DNA of 64,000 bases, from the NCBI RefSeq assembly GCF_030814695.1, contig NZ_JAUSVL010000001.1, forward strand, positions 1,462,227 through 1,526,226, in the 5' to 3' direction. Below the pieces are notes generated by a model that saw only the letters and a list, made by a program, of their open reading frames with translations, had not been told where the DNA came from and ran no database searches. This DNA comes from Oligosphaera ethanolica. GTDB taxonomy: Bacteria > Verrucomicrobiota > Lentisphaeria > Oligosphaerales > Oligosphaeraceae. This document shows positions 47,460-55,519 of the stretch, piece after piece; position 1 is the stretch's first letter, and every line of letters begins with the position of its first letter. A program made the position numbers and the translations under genes.

Positions 47460-48638
47460 CTATGCAGCCAGGCCATTGAGTAAATCGGCGTAGAACATGC
47501 TCCAGTTGTTGGTTTTAAGCTGACACCTCAGGTGGAGCGCCGCCTCCGCGTTCTCCTGCTTCCAGAACATGCCCGCACCTTTGATTCTCAGGTTCACGAT
47601 TCTGCGCACGGCGCTTTCAATCGCTCCAGAGCCAATCGGCTGTTTCTCTCTGCTGAGCCTGGCATAGTCGATTGCCGACATGTTGGTCTTGAAATACGCA
47701 TATTCTCGCCTGATGACCGCGTTGCCACGCCGTCTTGATTTGGCCAGTTCAGCCAGGAACACTGCGGGAGGAGCCTTCTTGAGCAGTTTTTTCATGTTGT
47801 CGAGCCACGCGCGCTTCTCGATCAGGCTTGCAAACGTCTTAGCCTCCGCGACGCGTGCAAGATGCTCGACCGCGTGGTAGTAGTCAAGGCAGGTTGACAC
47901 GCGCGCTCTGTCGATGCCGACTTCTTCGATAATCTGGTCAATCCTGTTCCATATCCATTTTGCGCCGTCGCCCAGGAACGTGATTGATTTCGCGTTCTGC
48001 GCGCCCATCGCCCTGAGCTCCGCTACCAACAGCCGAGTGATGTCCTCCGGGCCGCCGATGGTGCCGTCGCAGCGTTCAAGTCCCTTGCGCATTTTCCGGC
48101 CCTCGGCGTCCAGTTCGTAGATGATGAACAGCTTCGGTTCACGCCAGTCGGCGACATAGGTATGATAGCCCTTGGCGGTCTTGCGCCCGCGCTTGTTCGT
48201 GCGTATGAGGACGCGCCCCCCGTCCATGGCGACCGCGAGTCTTTTTCCATCGGCCTCGTTGCTCACACGAAGACAAGCGAGCCGTCGTTCCCTCGCTTTC
48301 AGGGAAGCATGACCGACAGCCCGGCTGATCGTGCCGACGCGCTTGGCCGAAATGTCCCGGCCCCGTAAGCGCAACGCATTGGACGCCTCTTCGTAGGAGT
48401 CTCGCAGCCCTTCCAGCGTGACATCCTCGCACAAAGCAGGCGAAGCGCCGGCAAGGACGCCTAACAAAAGCAAAGCGGGAAACCTGCCTGTGCCCGCCAC
48501 GCCGCGTCTACCCGTGCCGCGCTTGCGCCCGCGACGCTTCTCTTTTACGGGCAGATAGTAGGCCCCGGTAATCGAGGTATACTTCCCATGCTTGAGCTGA
48601 ATGCTGGTCAGCCTTTGCCCGTGGTACCGGAGTTTTTT
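47460..48638 (-). CDS. Transposase ORF B (catalytic part, reached by -1 frameshift)
   Basis: About 392 residues, in the -1 frame relative to ORF A. The frame has no good ATG; it opens at the A8 run (48633-48640) after an upstream stop, so expression most likely depends on slippage. An internal GTG at 48500 is the only alternative. DDE candidates are D in LAVAMDGGRV, D in ITFLGDGAKWIW and E in QPIGSGAIESAVRR; the STCLDYYHAVEHL and RIKGAGMFWKQENAEAAL blocks are typical of ISKra4/ISAzo13-like enzymes. The sequence is intact to the stop at the left end. Confidence 0.8.
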   Translation of the reverse strand, partial: KKLRYHGQRLTSIQLKHGKYTSITGAYYLPVKEKRRGRKRGTGRRGVAGTGRFPALLLLGVLAGASPALCEDVTLEGLRDSYEEASNALRLRGRDISAKRVGTISRAVGHASLKARERRLACLRVSNEADGKRLAVAMDGGRVLIRTNKRGRKTAKGYHTYVADWREPKLFIIYELDAEGRKMRKGLERCDGTIGGPEDITRLLVAELRAMGAQNAKSITFLGDGAKWIWNRIDQIIEEVGIDRARVSTCLDYYHAVEHLARVAEAKTFASLIEKRAWLDNMKKLLKKAPPAVFLAELAKSRRRGNAVIRREYAYFKTNMSAIDYARLSREKQPIGSGAIESAVRRIVNLRIKGAGMFWKQENAEAALHLRCQLKTNNWSMFYADLLNGLAA

Positions 48639-49159
48639 TTAGCGGGCCTTTCTATTCGGACGTCTCCCACCGTCTTTTGCAGCACCTCCGCCACGATGTC
48701 GTCCATCGCCTGTCCCAACAGGCGATCCGGTGTGTTTTCCGCTTCCTTGAAGGTCTTCGCCGACGGGCTCCGGTTGAATGTTTTCAGCGCCTGGACGATC
48801 TCGGCTTTGCGTTCGAGAAGCTTTTTTCCACCAGGGCGTTCAGTTCTTCGTCCGTCATTCCCATTTTTCTTGATCTCCTTGATGTTGAGTTCAGACAGTT
48901 CCTCGATGATTGACCATGCGCGCTCATACATGGCCACGGCACGCTCAAACGCTTTTTCCTCGGACGGCTTCACATACTGGATCTTGTTTTTCGAACCAGC
49001 TGAAGACCGCGACAGGTAGCAGAACGGATGCTGCTTGCCTTTCGCGCATTCGCATTGTGCGCGCCCGCACTTGCGCGTCGTATGGACAATCGATCCGCGC
49101 ACCAGACCACACAGCTTCACCAGTTCCTTTGCCAAATCGCGTTGCTTTTCCATCGCCAT
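48608..49159 (-). CDS. Transposase ORF A (DUF6788-like, zinc-finger-like)
   Basis: 183 residues. A short region with cysteines CGRAQCECAKGKQHPFCYLS fits the small DUF6788-type proteins often encoded before such transposases. The middle and C-terminal part is helical and basic. AAGGAG lies 8 bases before the ATG. The last codons run through GCT-AAA-AAA-AAC, an A_AAA_AAC heptamer for -1 slippage, 25 bases before its own TGA. Slippage would fuse it to ORF B; without slippage it may act as an inhibitor. Confidence 0.75.
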   Translation of the reverse strand: MAMEKQRDLAKELVKLCGLVRGSIVHTTRKCGRAQCECAKGKQHPFCYLSRSSAGSKNKIQYVKPSEEKAFERAVAMYERAWSIIEELSELNIKEIKKNGNDGRRTERPGGKKLLERKAEIVQALKTFNRSPSAKTFKEAENTPDRLLGQAMDDIVAEVLQKTVGDVRIERPAKKNSGTTGKG

Positions 49160-49300
49160 CGTCGCAACTCCTTGAATATATGCGATTTAGCATACCATAC
49201 AACGACAACAAAAAAAAGCAAGTCGAGTACTTGCAAAAAAAATGGGGGGGGGGTAATGTTTTCCCCATCGCGCAATGACCCACTTTTGGGAATTGCACCC

Positions 49301-49575
49301 GGCCTTTTTGACCGTCCTACCGCATACCGTCATCCCGGTGGCATTTGAGCGCTGAAAGCGCGATCTATGATAGCCCAGGGCAAGCGACGCCGAAGGCGGA
49401 GCGTCGCCCTGGGTAGAGCGCCAGTATTGATCATGTTCCTCGGCCCCTTTGGTCCCAGTCGGCGAAGCTGACTGGGGCAAAAGGGGCAATGGAACGATGT
49501 CTTTTTCCTTTCCAGTACCTTTGCGCAGCACAGTGTTTTTTTAGGTCGCCCCGCGCCCTTCAAGGTCTTGCCGCC
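49301..49575. repeat. Dispersed repeat, hairpin module (copy D), right part after IS insertion
   Basis: This continues the copy begun at 47388-47431 ('catcggtcagtcattgatatc...ctgcggcctttt'). It contains the R1 core, an inner CGCC-GAA-GGCG stem and the 18-base hairpin with compensatory changes (CCTCTTT/AAAGAGG of copy A is CCCCTTT/AAAGGGG here), then a truncated R2 piece ending 'aggtcgccccgcgccc'. It runs into the 3' end of the RhuM gene. Confidence 0.85.
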
Positions 49576-50412
49576 CATGGCCACGATCAGTTGCTCTAAG
49601 TGTGCCAGCCAATCTTTCATATAGGTCGGTTCATGGTTCATGGCACGAAATTCGGCGGCATCGAAATAGGCAGAAACAAGGGCATTGAGCCGCTTGAGTT
49701 CGTCCGCATCAAGGTAGTTCTTGGCCACAGCCACGTCGGCCTTGGTGGGCTGGCTGCCACTGAATGACAGCAGGCCCATGAACGGCTTGTCTGCATCCGC
49801 CCGTGCGGCGACGACTTCTGCCGCAGTTTGGCCGTGGGCAGCGTAGTGCAGCTTGTTTTGCACGGTTTTAAAGAAGGTGACGCTTGCTTCCGCTTTGGGG
49901 TCGTAGTCCACGCTGGTGGCATACAGATCCAGCACCTGCCGGTAGAGCACCCTTTCACTGGAGCGAATGTCGCGGATGCGCTCCAGCAGTTCTTTCCAAT
50001 AGCCACCGCCGCCCAGGTTCTTGAGGCGGGCGTCGTCCATGGTGAAGCCCTTGATCAGGTATTCCCGCAGCCGTTCCGTGGCCCAGATGCGAAAACTGGT
50101 AGCGATGCGCGAGCGCACCCGGTAGCCCAGCGAAATGATGAGGTCGAGGTTGTAAAAAGGTAGGGTACGCGCAACCTCACGGGTACCTTCGGTGCGAACC
50201 TGTCGGAATTCCCGACAGGTTGCTTCTTGGCTCAACTCGCCTTCCGCGTAGATATTGGCAATGTGCTCTACCACGTTGGTGCGCGAGGTCTGAAACAGGT
50301 CAGCAAGCTGCTGCTGACTCAACCAAACCGTATCGCCATCAAGACGCACATCAATGGCCGGCGCATGATCGCGCTGATAGAGAATGATTTCGCCGCCGGG
50401 TTGTTCACTCAT
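49330..50412 (-). CDS. RhuM family protein with repeat-derived C-terminus
   Basis: 360 residues from the ATG before SEQPGGEIILYQ (GGGGGGAAG upstream). RhuM landmarks: VWLSQQQLADLFQTSRTNVVEHI, YNLDLIISLGYRVRS, FRIWATERLREYLIKGFTMDD, and FFKTVQNKLHYAAHGQTAAEV. RhuM was named in a Salmonella pathogenicity island; its function is unclear. The family match stops at KTLKGAGRP, about residue 283. The last ~75 residues are encoded by the dispersed repeat and include the hairpin's translation, so the normal C-terminus is lost. It is either a truncated remnant or an altered but still expressed protein. Confidence 0.8.
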   Translation of the reverse strand: MSEQPGGEIILYQRDHAPAIDVRLDGDTVWLSQQQLADLFQTSRTNVVEHIANIYAEGELSQEATCREFRQVRTEGTREVARTLPFYNLDLIISLGYRVRSRIATSFRIWATERLREYLIKGFTMDDARLKNLGGGGYWKELLERIRDIRSSERVLYRQVLDLYATSVDYDPKAEASVTFFKTVQNKLHYAAHGQTAAEVVAARADADKPFMGLLSFSGSQPTKADVAVAKNYLDADELKRLNALVSAYFDAAEFRAMNHEPTYMKDWLAHLEQLIVAMGGKTLKGAGRPKKTLCCAKVLERKKTSFHCPFCPSQLRRLGPKGPRNMINTGALPRATLRLRRRLPWAIIDRAFSAQMPPG

Positions 50413-50693
50413 GAAGCTTCCCCCCGCCACAACGCCCCCCTAACCGCAAGCGGGGTCGTGCACTTTGTTGATTTTTTTATCGTTATTGCGCGAGACAGCC
50501 CAGTGCGTTCCTGTTCCTTGGTCATGATCGTTCAGAGTCCTTGGTGAATAAATGGTCGAAAGCTACCTAGAGGTCATCCGAAAACTATATTTGCCTGCCG
50601 GAAGCGTGTTTGCGGCCTTTCTTTAGCCACAATATGGCCATGTCTTCTGCGAAACAACGGTGAAAAGCCCGGTCCGAACCCTCAGCTGCTGAC

Positions 50694-50742
50694 GCTCAGC
50701 GCATTGCGGCAAACGCGAAGCGATAGCCGCAATGCGCTGAGC
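50694..50742. repeat. 17-base perfect hairpin
   Basis: GCTCAGCGCATTGCGGC (50694-50710) pairs perfectly with 50726-50742 across a 15-base loop. It stands in the 1-kb gene-free stretch 50413-51437, 24 bases before a second palindrome. Confidence 0.95.
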
Positions 50743-50765
50743 CGAAAAGGGATAGGTGGGGGAGC

Positions 50766-50808
50766 GCGAGGGGGAGGAAAGGGCCAATGGCCCTTTCCTC
50801 CCCCTCGC
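50766..50808. repeat. 43-base near-perfect palindrome
   Basis: Two 21-base arms (50766-50786 and 50788-50808), each containing GAGGGGGAGGAAAGGGCC or its complement, flank a single central A. No T tract follows, so a terminator is unlikely. It could form a cruciform. Confidence 0.95.
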
Positions 50809-50899
50809 AAAACCAAACTATGCTTTTCGGACGGGCTCTACCTATCCTCCACTATAATTCACCAGATCACCTTGTGCCTTTTCGCCAGATTGAATTACC

Positions 50900-50945
50900 A
50901 CGCTCAAGACGTGTGGAGGTCACGGGTTCGAATCCTGGAGGAAGC
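50900..50945 (+). other. Possible tRNA 3'-half remnant
   Basis: The bases 'ggaggtcacgggttcgaatcc' look like a variable loop and T arm of a tRNA. No matching 5' half or acceptor stem is found, and the following bases (tggaggaagcgg) do not complete the stem. It may be an attachment-site scar of an integrated element. Confidence 0.4.
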
Positions 50946-51257
50946 GGCTCCTCAGAGCGCACCCTCTGCGGTCTAACCTCACCGAAACTAGCCTGGTCGC
51001 AAGGCAATTCTCCGTTTTCTCGCCCAAAACAGAGATTTCTCCCACCCTTCCACCGTAAAGTATGGCTTCGGAACCTCAGGACCTGGGTTTTTATCGCTAT
51101 CCGAGCAATAAATCATACAGCGAACTCGGGCGGCGTCTCCTTCGCGGCAGGCTTGGCAAGGACCTGGGTACTCCCGCAACCGTCTGCCCTCCCCGCTGGC
51201 GCCGCCAGAGCGATCCAAGAGCGTCAACATCGGCAGGTGGCCAGCTTCGTGGCGGCA

Positions 51258-51345
51258 AGAGACGTGAGGTCGGTGGTGGCGGGTATGCCGTGGCATTCCT
51301 TCATGGTAACTCACAGGATTTATGTTATAGTCCAAGATTCGAGTT
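51258..51345. repeat. Second copy of the 44560-type conserved segment
   Basis: 'gtgaggtcggtggtggcggg' to 'aggatttatgttatagtcca' matches 44575-44655. The reverse strand again has a TATAAC-like core. It lies 93 bases before the AT-rich gene at 51438 and faces away from it. Confidence 0.6.
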
Positions 51346-51437
51346 ATAGTCCAGTGTATTGATTACTCAATCACAAATCCATGAGAAAAATCCAATACCT
51401 AGGGCATCGTAAAACGAATATTACTTAAGGAGAAAGT

Positions 51438-51974
51438 ATGGAAAAATCACAAATTGCTGACATTTTAGTTAATTCCAATTCAACTGGAGAAATTCCAATA
51501 TTTCTTGATATTGACAATGAAATAATCAGTTTGGATTTTCAAAAAATAAGTGGCGTGTTATTTTATGGCAAAAAAGCAACTAATAATATGATGAAAGTTG
51601 CAAGGAAAATAAATAACAAGCAGTATGTAATAACACCAATCAAATCTGTGAATGATTTACAAAATTTATACAATTCTTTTTTGCAAGTCTATAAGCAAGA
51701 AACTTATTTCATTCCGTCCAATATTATACTAATAGATAATATAGAAACTTTATATAATTATTCCCAGGAAATTAAAGATAAACTCATTGAAATTTTACGC
51801 AAAGGACATGGTGTCAATTTGTATTTTTTATGTGGTTCAAATGACAGTAAATTGTCACAAGATATTTCAGTAAATTTCTCCGTCAAAGTCGAAGATTTTT
51901 ATTCAACGACACAACTAAATTACAATGCAATTTTTGATTACATTGGAAAAAGACAAAAAATAAACATCAAATAA
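51438..51974 (+). CDS. AT-rich gene, degenerate FtsK-like P-loop protein
   Basis: 178 residues. A sampled line of this gene (51541-51600) has 16 G+C in 60 bases, against a majority of G+C in neighbouring genes, so it was probably transferred from an AT-rich source. The layout resembles the ATPase core of FtsK/SpoIIIE proteins: SGVLFYGKKATNNM at the position of Walker A but without the GxGKS residues, then NIILIDNIETLY like a Walker B, then KLIEILRKGHGVNLYFLCGS like the sensor helix. ATP hydrolysis is not expected. AAGGAG precedes the ATG. The identity is uncertain and the gene may be a fragment. Confidence 0.55.
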   Translation: MEKSQIADILVNSNSTGEIPIFLDIDNEIISLDFQKISGVLFYGKKATNNMMKVARKINNKQYVITPIKSVNDLQNLYNSFLQVYKQETYFIPSNIILIDNIETLYNYSQEIKDKLIEILRKGHGVNLYFLCGSNDSKLSQDISVNFSVKVEDFYSTTQLNYNAIFDYIGKRQKINIK

Positions 51975-52390
51975 TCATTTTGACCTTGAAATGAATTTAT
52001 CTGAACACAAGTAAGTTCACTAATAAATTCATGGGGGTATAAACTTTACGTAACCGATTTCACATATAGGATATGAGTCCATGCACATACCCTAAAAACA
52101 CGAAGCATCCAACCTCTATATAATAGATTATAACACAAGTCCTGACCACTATACTCAGGGTGGACATCGGTCAAGGCCTGCTACGCGTCTAGCCCTTCCC
52201 AATTCTTGGTGGCACTATAAAGCCCCCTCTTTTTACATTTCGCAAAGGGGGAGTACAGTAGCCTTGGAGACGGCATTGTTCCAAGCCATTTTGAGTTGGC
52301 CCGGCGGCAACACGAGTAGCGCAACGCCTTTCGGGACACTTTTAGCAAAGCCAGGCAAGCCATTCACCTTGTCCTGGCAAGGAGGGGCAC
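51975..52390. other. AT-rich gene-free stretch
   Basis: 416 bases. The first ~180 are AT-rich, continuing the composition of the gene before. The rest returns to a higher GC level. No gene, RNA or repeat is recognised. Confidence 0.7.
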
Positions 52391-52753
52391 GTGAATATCT
52401 TTCTGTGTATTGTGCACTGGCTTATCGCTCTTGTCATAGCCGGTCAATTCACCCGGTTTTGGTATGTAACAACGCAACGCCGAGTCGGCCTGGAGGAAAT
52501 CGCCTGGGATGCCGGGACAGTCTTCGGCTGGGCCGTTGGGATCAATATCCTCCGTTTTTTCCTGGCGCTTGGCTTCTCGTCGCAGACCAGCGGCTTCTGG
52601 GACTGGTTGTTGTACAAGGAAATCAGTCCCTGGACGGCAGCCGCCGTGGTTGGCTTTATAGCCGTCGCTAGCGGGTCAGCCACCGATGATCGCCACCAAA
52701 AGGGCATACCCGGACGAAACTGGTATGAAAAAATTGACGATCTGTTTAGGTAA
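52391..52753 (+). CDS. Small three-helix membrane protein
   Basis: 120 residues. It begins with GTG, placed 5-6 bases after AAGGAGG. Three hydrophobic segments are visible: residues ~3-25 (IVHWLIALVIAGQF), ~42-62 (TVFGWAVGINILRFFLALGF) and ~80-95 (WTAAAVVGFIAVASG). The C-terminus is polar (RHQKGIPGRNWYEKIDDLF). No family is recognised. It is not linked to a neighbouring gene. Confidence 0.65.
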   Translation: MNIFLCIVHWLIALVIAGQFTRFWYVTTQRRVGLEEIAWDAGTVFGWAVGINILRFFLALGFSSQTSGFWDWLLYKEISPWTAAAVVGFIAVASGSATDDRHQKGIPGRNWYEKIDDLFR

Positions 52754-52910
52754 AGGCTTCGCACCCTCACGTGAGAGGGCCGCGCCAGTGACAGCGCATT
52801 TCCACTCATAGCCTTGCCCAAACGTTGGGGGCCGCTATAAAGATGCCTGGGACTGCCAAGTAGCCAACCGCAAAAAAATCTGCGGCAATCTGCGGATAGA
52901 AAAAAGACCA

Positions 52911-52978
52911 ATGCCGCCGGGACGGCGGCGCTCCCAGGCGCAATGCCGCCGAGGACGGCGGCGCTCCCAGGAGCCGCC
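52911..52978. repeat. Two copies of a ~32-base 'caatgccgccg' repeat
   Basis: Two direct copies of a unit containing GCCGCC(GA)GGACGGCGGCGCTCCCAGG, itself a dyad, lie upstream of the tmRNA terminator. Confidence 0.9.
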
Positions 52979-53012
52979 TGGCGGCACTGGAAGTCCAGTG
53001 GGTCCACGATAC

Positions 53013-53048
53013 AAAAAAGCCTGCGCGGCTGGTGTACCGGGCAGGCTG
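53013..53048 (-). terminator. Rho-independent terminator of tmRNA
   Basis: On the minus strand AGCCTGC and GCAGGCT form a 7-base stem with a 16-base loop, followed by T6. It starts 11 bases after the tmRNA CCA end. Confidence 0.88.
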
Positions 53049-53059
53049 ATTTTGTTGGA

Positions 53060-53413
53060 TGGTGGAGGCGCCGGGAGTCGAACCCGGGTCCTGAGAAGAT
53101 TTCCCGAAGGCGTCTACATGCTTAGGACGCGATTTAATCTTAGTTCTCCGTTTTGGTGGCGTCCACACACGGCGGAGAAAGCGGCCATCTGTTGAGTCTT
53201 GTTCTCAGGCCCGCTGGCGCGGCTTGTGAACCAGCCCGATGTTTGCGTCTCTATCCCTTATCAGGCATCCGGGTAGAGACGTCGCTGTACTTAAGCAGCG
53301 AGTGCGAGTTCGTTTTTCGCAGTTACTTTTTCGACCGATGATTAAGGAGGCCAACGATCATCCTCCGCATGCGACCTGCGTTCTACCTTAGCAGTCGAGA
53401 CCATTTCGCCCCC
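53060..53413 (-). ncRNA. ssrA: tmRNA (ssrA)
   Basis: Both tRNA-like ends are seen: the acceptor stem GGGGGCG at 53413 pairs with CGCCTCC before A-CCA at 53060-53063, and the T arm is CCGGG-TTCGACT-CCCGG. The 354-base RNA encodes the tag at 53320-53291: GCG resume codon then AKNELALAA and TAA. The tag ends in ALAA, the degron read by ClpXP. tmRNA rescues ribosomes stalled on broken mRNA. The SmpB gene is not in this window. The tag differs from the well-known ANDENYALAA form. Confidence 0.97.
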
Positions 53414-53728
53414 ACGTGTATCGTGGGTGTGCCGGCGCGGTACTAGCCACCGACGCAGTGCTTACTATAGCACGACTTGCGCGAAAAGCATTGGTAGCGA
53501 GGCAATTTGGTGGTGGTTGCCGTAATCGACCAGCCATTGACACTGCGCTGCACAGGGGTTCCTACCCACCCCGGCTTTACAACCGTAATCAGCACGTGGT
53601 GACTCCTGCTAGCCTCTTGCGACGGCGCGGGCTGAAAGCCCGCACCACGGCCGGAAAACGGGCGCGCTTGGCTCAGCATACTGCGGGAACGGCTGGTATC
53701 GATGGCTGACCGATTACTGGTTGCCCAG
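53414..53728. other. Spacer upstream of tmRNA, with repeat end
   Basis: The first ~60 bases should hold the tmRNA promoter, but no clear -10/-35 pair was settled on. At 53690-53718 'gaacggctggtatcgatggctgaccgattac' carries the end of the dispersed element family (same as 21728 and the ends at 19111). Nothing else is recognised. Confidence 0.6.
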
Positions 53729-54907
53729 CTATTTATGGCGGCGCTGGTGGAAGTCGGCGTTAACGGCGGTGCGGAATGACTGGTCTTGGGAATAGTGGAT
53801 GAGGATGCGAGCCATGGCGGCGCCGGCCTTGATGGCGTTGGCGAAGCCGGCGGAACCAGCGGCGGCCTCGCGGAAGGCGATGGAATGGCCGGGGCAGGGT
53901 TCGCCGTCGCTGATGGCGAAGCGCACATGGGCGCCGGGCATGATCTGGGTGACATTGCCCATGTCGGTGGAGCCGCAGCGTTCGTCGCCGTTGCAGAGGG
54001 GAATGTCCTCGCCCATATCCCGCCAGGCGGCCTGGTACTCGAGATTGATGGGGCGGTTGACGAGGATGGGGGCGGTGCCTTCGTCCCACTCGATATCGTA
54101 GCGGCAGCCGGCTTTTTCGGCGCCGCGGCGAACGGACTCGTCCAGGGCCTTTTTGAGCTTGTCGATGGCCGGCGTCGTGGCAGCGCGGACGTAGAAGAAC
54201 GCCTGGGTGAGATCGGGTATGATATTGGGCGCGTCGCCGCCATTGGTGATAATGCCATGGACGCGTTCGCGGGTGCCGATGGCCTTTTTCCATTCGAGCA
54301 TATCGGCGTAGAAGAAGACCATGGCGTCGAGGGCGTTGATGCCGCGCTCCGGCGCGGAGCCGGCGTGCGAGGCCTTGCCGTGGAAGCTGATGCGGGCGCG
54401 GGCGACGCCGAGGCCGCCGCTGTCGGTTTCGGTGCGTTCCGATGGATGGGCCATGACGGCCATGGCCACGTCGGCAAAGGCGCCGCCTTTGATCATTTTG
54501 ACCTTGCCGCCCTTGCCCTCCTCGGCGGGGGTGCCCATAAAGCAGAGATTGAGATCAAGGTGATGTTTTTCGGCGTACTTGGCGGCTATCCACGCCGCGC
54601 TGAGGCCAGCGGCGGCAATGAGATTGTGACCGCAGCCATGACCGAGGCCCGGCAGGGCGTCGTACTCGCCACAGACGCAGACGCGGGGCGCATTGTCGGC
54701 GTCGTTGAGCTTCATGTCAGCACGAAAAGCCGTGGCAATGCCGGCAGCCTGGCGGGTGACCGCAAAGCCGTGGCGTTCGAGGAAGGCGGCAATTTTGTCC
54801 GCGGCCTGAAATTCCTCAAAGCCGAGTTCAGGATGGGCGTGAATGAAGTCGGCAATGACGCGGATTTCGTCAGAAATCGCTTCGGCGAACTGGAGGTACT
54901 CTTGCAT
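53729..54907 (-). CDS. M20 family amidohydrolase/peptidase
   Basis: 392 residues from the ATG before QEYLQFAEAISDEIR, which has AGGAG 8 bases upstream; the frame is open for 150 bases more, but that part is low complexity. The metal-site motifs are GEYDALPGLGHGCGHN, GTPAEEGKGGKVKMI and HPSERTE, as in the AbgB/PM20D2-like branch that cleaves aminoacyl or p-aminobenzoyl-glutamate-type amides. The dimerisation lid insert spans ~185-300. Two zinc or manganese ions are expected. The protein is cytoplasmic. Confidence 0.9.
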   Translation of the reverse strand: MQEYLQFAEAISDEIRVIADFIHAHPELGFEEFQAADKIAAFLERHGFAVTRQAAGIATAFRADMKLNDADNAPRVCVCGEYDALPGLGHGCGHNLIAAAGLSAAWIAAKYAEKHHLDLNLCFMGTPAEEGKGGKVKMIKGGAFADVAMAVMAHPSERTETDSGGLGVARARISFHGKASHAGSAPERGINALDAMVFFYADMLEWKKAIGTRERVHGIITNGGDAPNIIPDLTQAFFYVRAATTPAIDKLKKALDESVRRGAEKAGCRYDIEWDEGTAPILVNRPINLEYQAAWRDMGEDIPLCNGDERCGSTDMGNVTQIMPGAHVRFAISDGEPCPGHSIAFREAAAGSAGFANAIKAGAAMARILIHYSQDQSFRTAVNADFHQRRHK

Positions 54908-55075
54908 AGGCGGGACTCCTGCGGGGCTGGAATTGGACACTGGGGACGGATTGGACTTCATGGACTGGTTGGTGCGGTTGGCGCGGCGCTGGGGCGAGGA
55001 CTCACGACTCATAAGGCATGGTCTCATGGCTTGGACCGTGGGGACTTTCGGGACCATAGGGAATGACGCTCGCCC

Positions 55076-55164
55076 CCGGGGACTGATTGGGGACGGACTG
55101 GACGCCGGGGACTGATTGGGGACGGACTGGACGCCGGGGGCTGATTGGGGACTGATTGGACGCC
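55076..55164. repeat. 29-base tandem repeat, three copies
   Basis: Three units of 29 bases starting 'ccggggactgattggggacg' or a close variant. They lie in the 612-base gap 54908-55519, in which a 'cggacacacaggtccgcccc' dyad at 55203-55240 also occurs. No gene is recognised there. Confidence 0.92.
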
Positions 55165-55519
55165 ATGGACCAATTTCGCCTGGTCGCGGTTATTTGCAAC
55201 GGCCTCCTCGCCACGCGGGCGGACACACAGGTCCGCCCCGACAAAATTCGACTGCTCTCGACTGCATAGTTGAACGGGAGGAGCCAGCACCCGGCCAGCG
55301 GGGAAGCATGCGATTGCGCTTTGCGCCTGTGCGGTGGCCGGCGCTGGCGGGGGCTGGTCATTTTCCGCGTGGGAACTTAACCGTAATTGTCGGCCTCTAA
55401 TAGATTCTGACTAGCGCGCGGATTCGCAGAGCGCTGCGACTGTTGGCGGGATTCTCCCGTCGACGGGGCAAGGAGGTCCGCGCACTCACGCAGCAGCATA
55501 ACCAGGAAAGGCAATACCC

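Larger units (their letters stand above)
47432..49300 (-). mobile_element. Two-ORF insertion sequence (ISKra4-like), complete
   Basis: Perfect 23-base inverted ends (47432-47454, starting GGGTGCAATTCCC, and 49278-49300) bound a 1869-base element. It is flanked by an 8-base direct repeat GGCCTTTT at 47424-47431 and 49301-49308. The flanks join into a continuous copy of the dispersed repeat at 19111, which shows the site before insertion. ORF A and ORF B overlap and are linked by a frameshift signal. The family assignment is tentative. Confidence 0.92.

Noticed and set aside
53786..55066. 426-codon plus-strand frame opposite the M20 peptidase
   Set aside because: Antisense shadow of a gene with all metal-site motifs.
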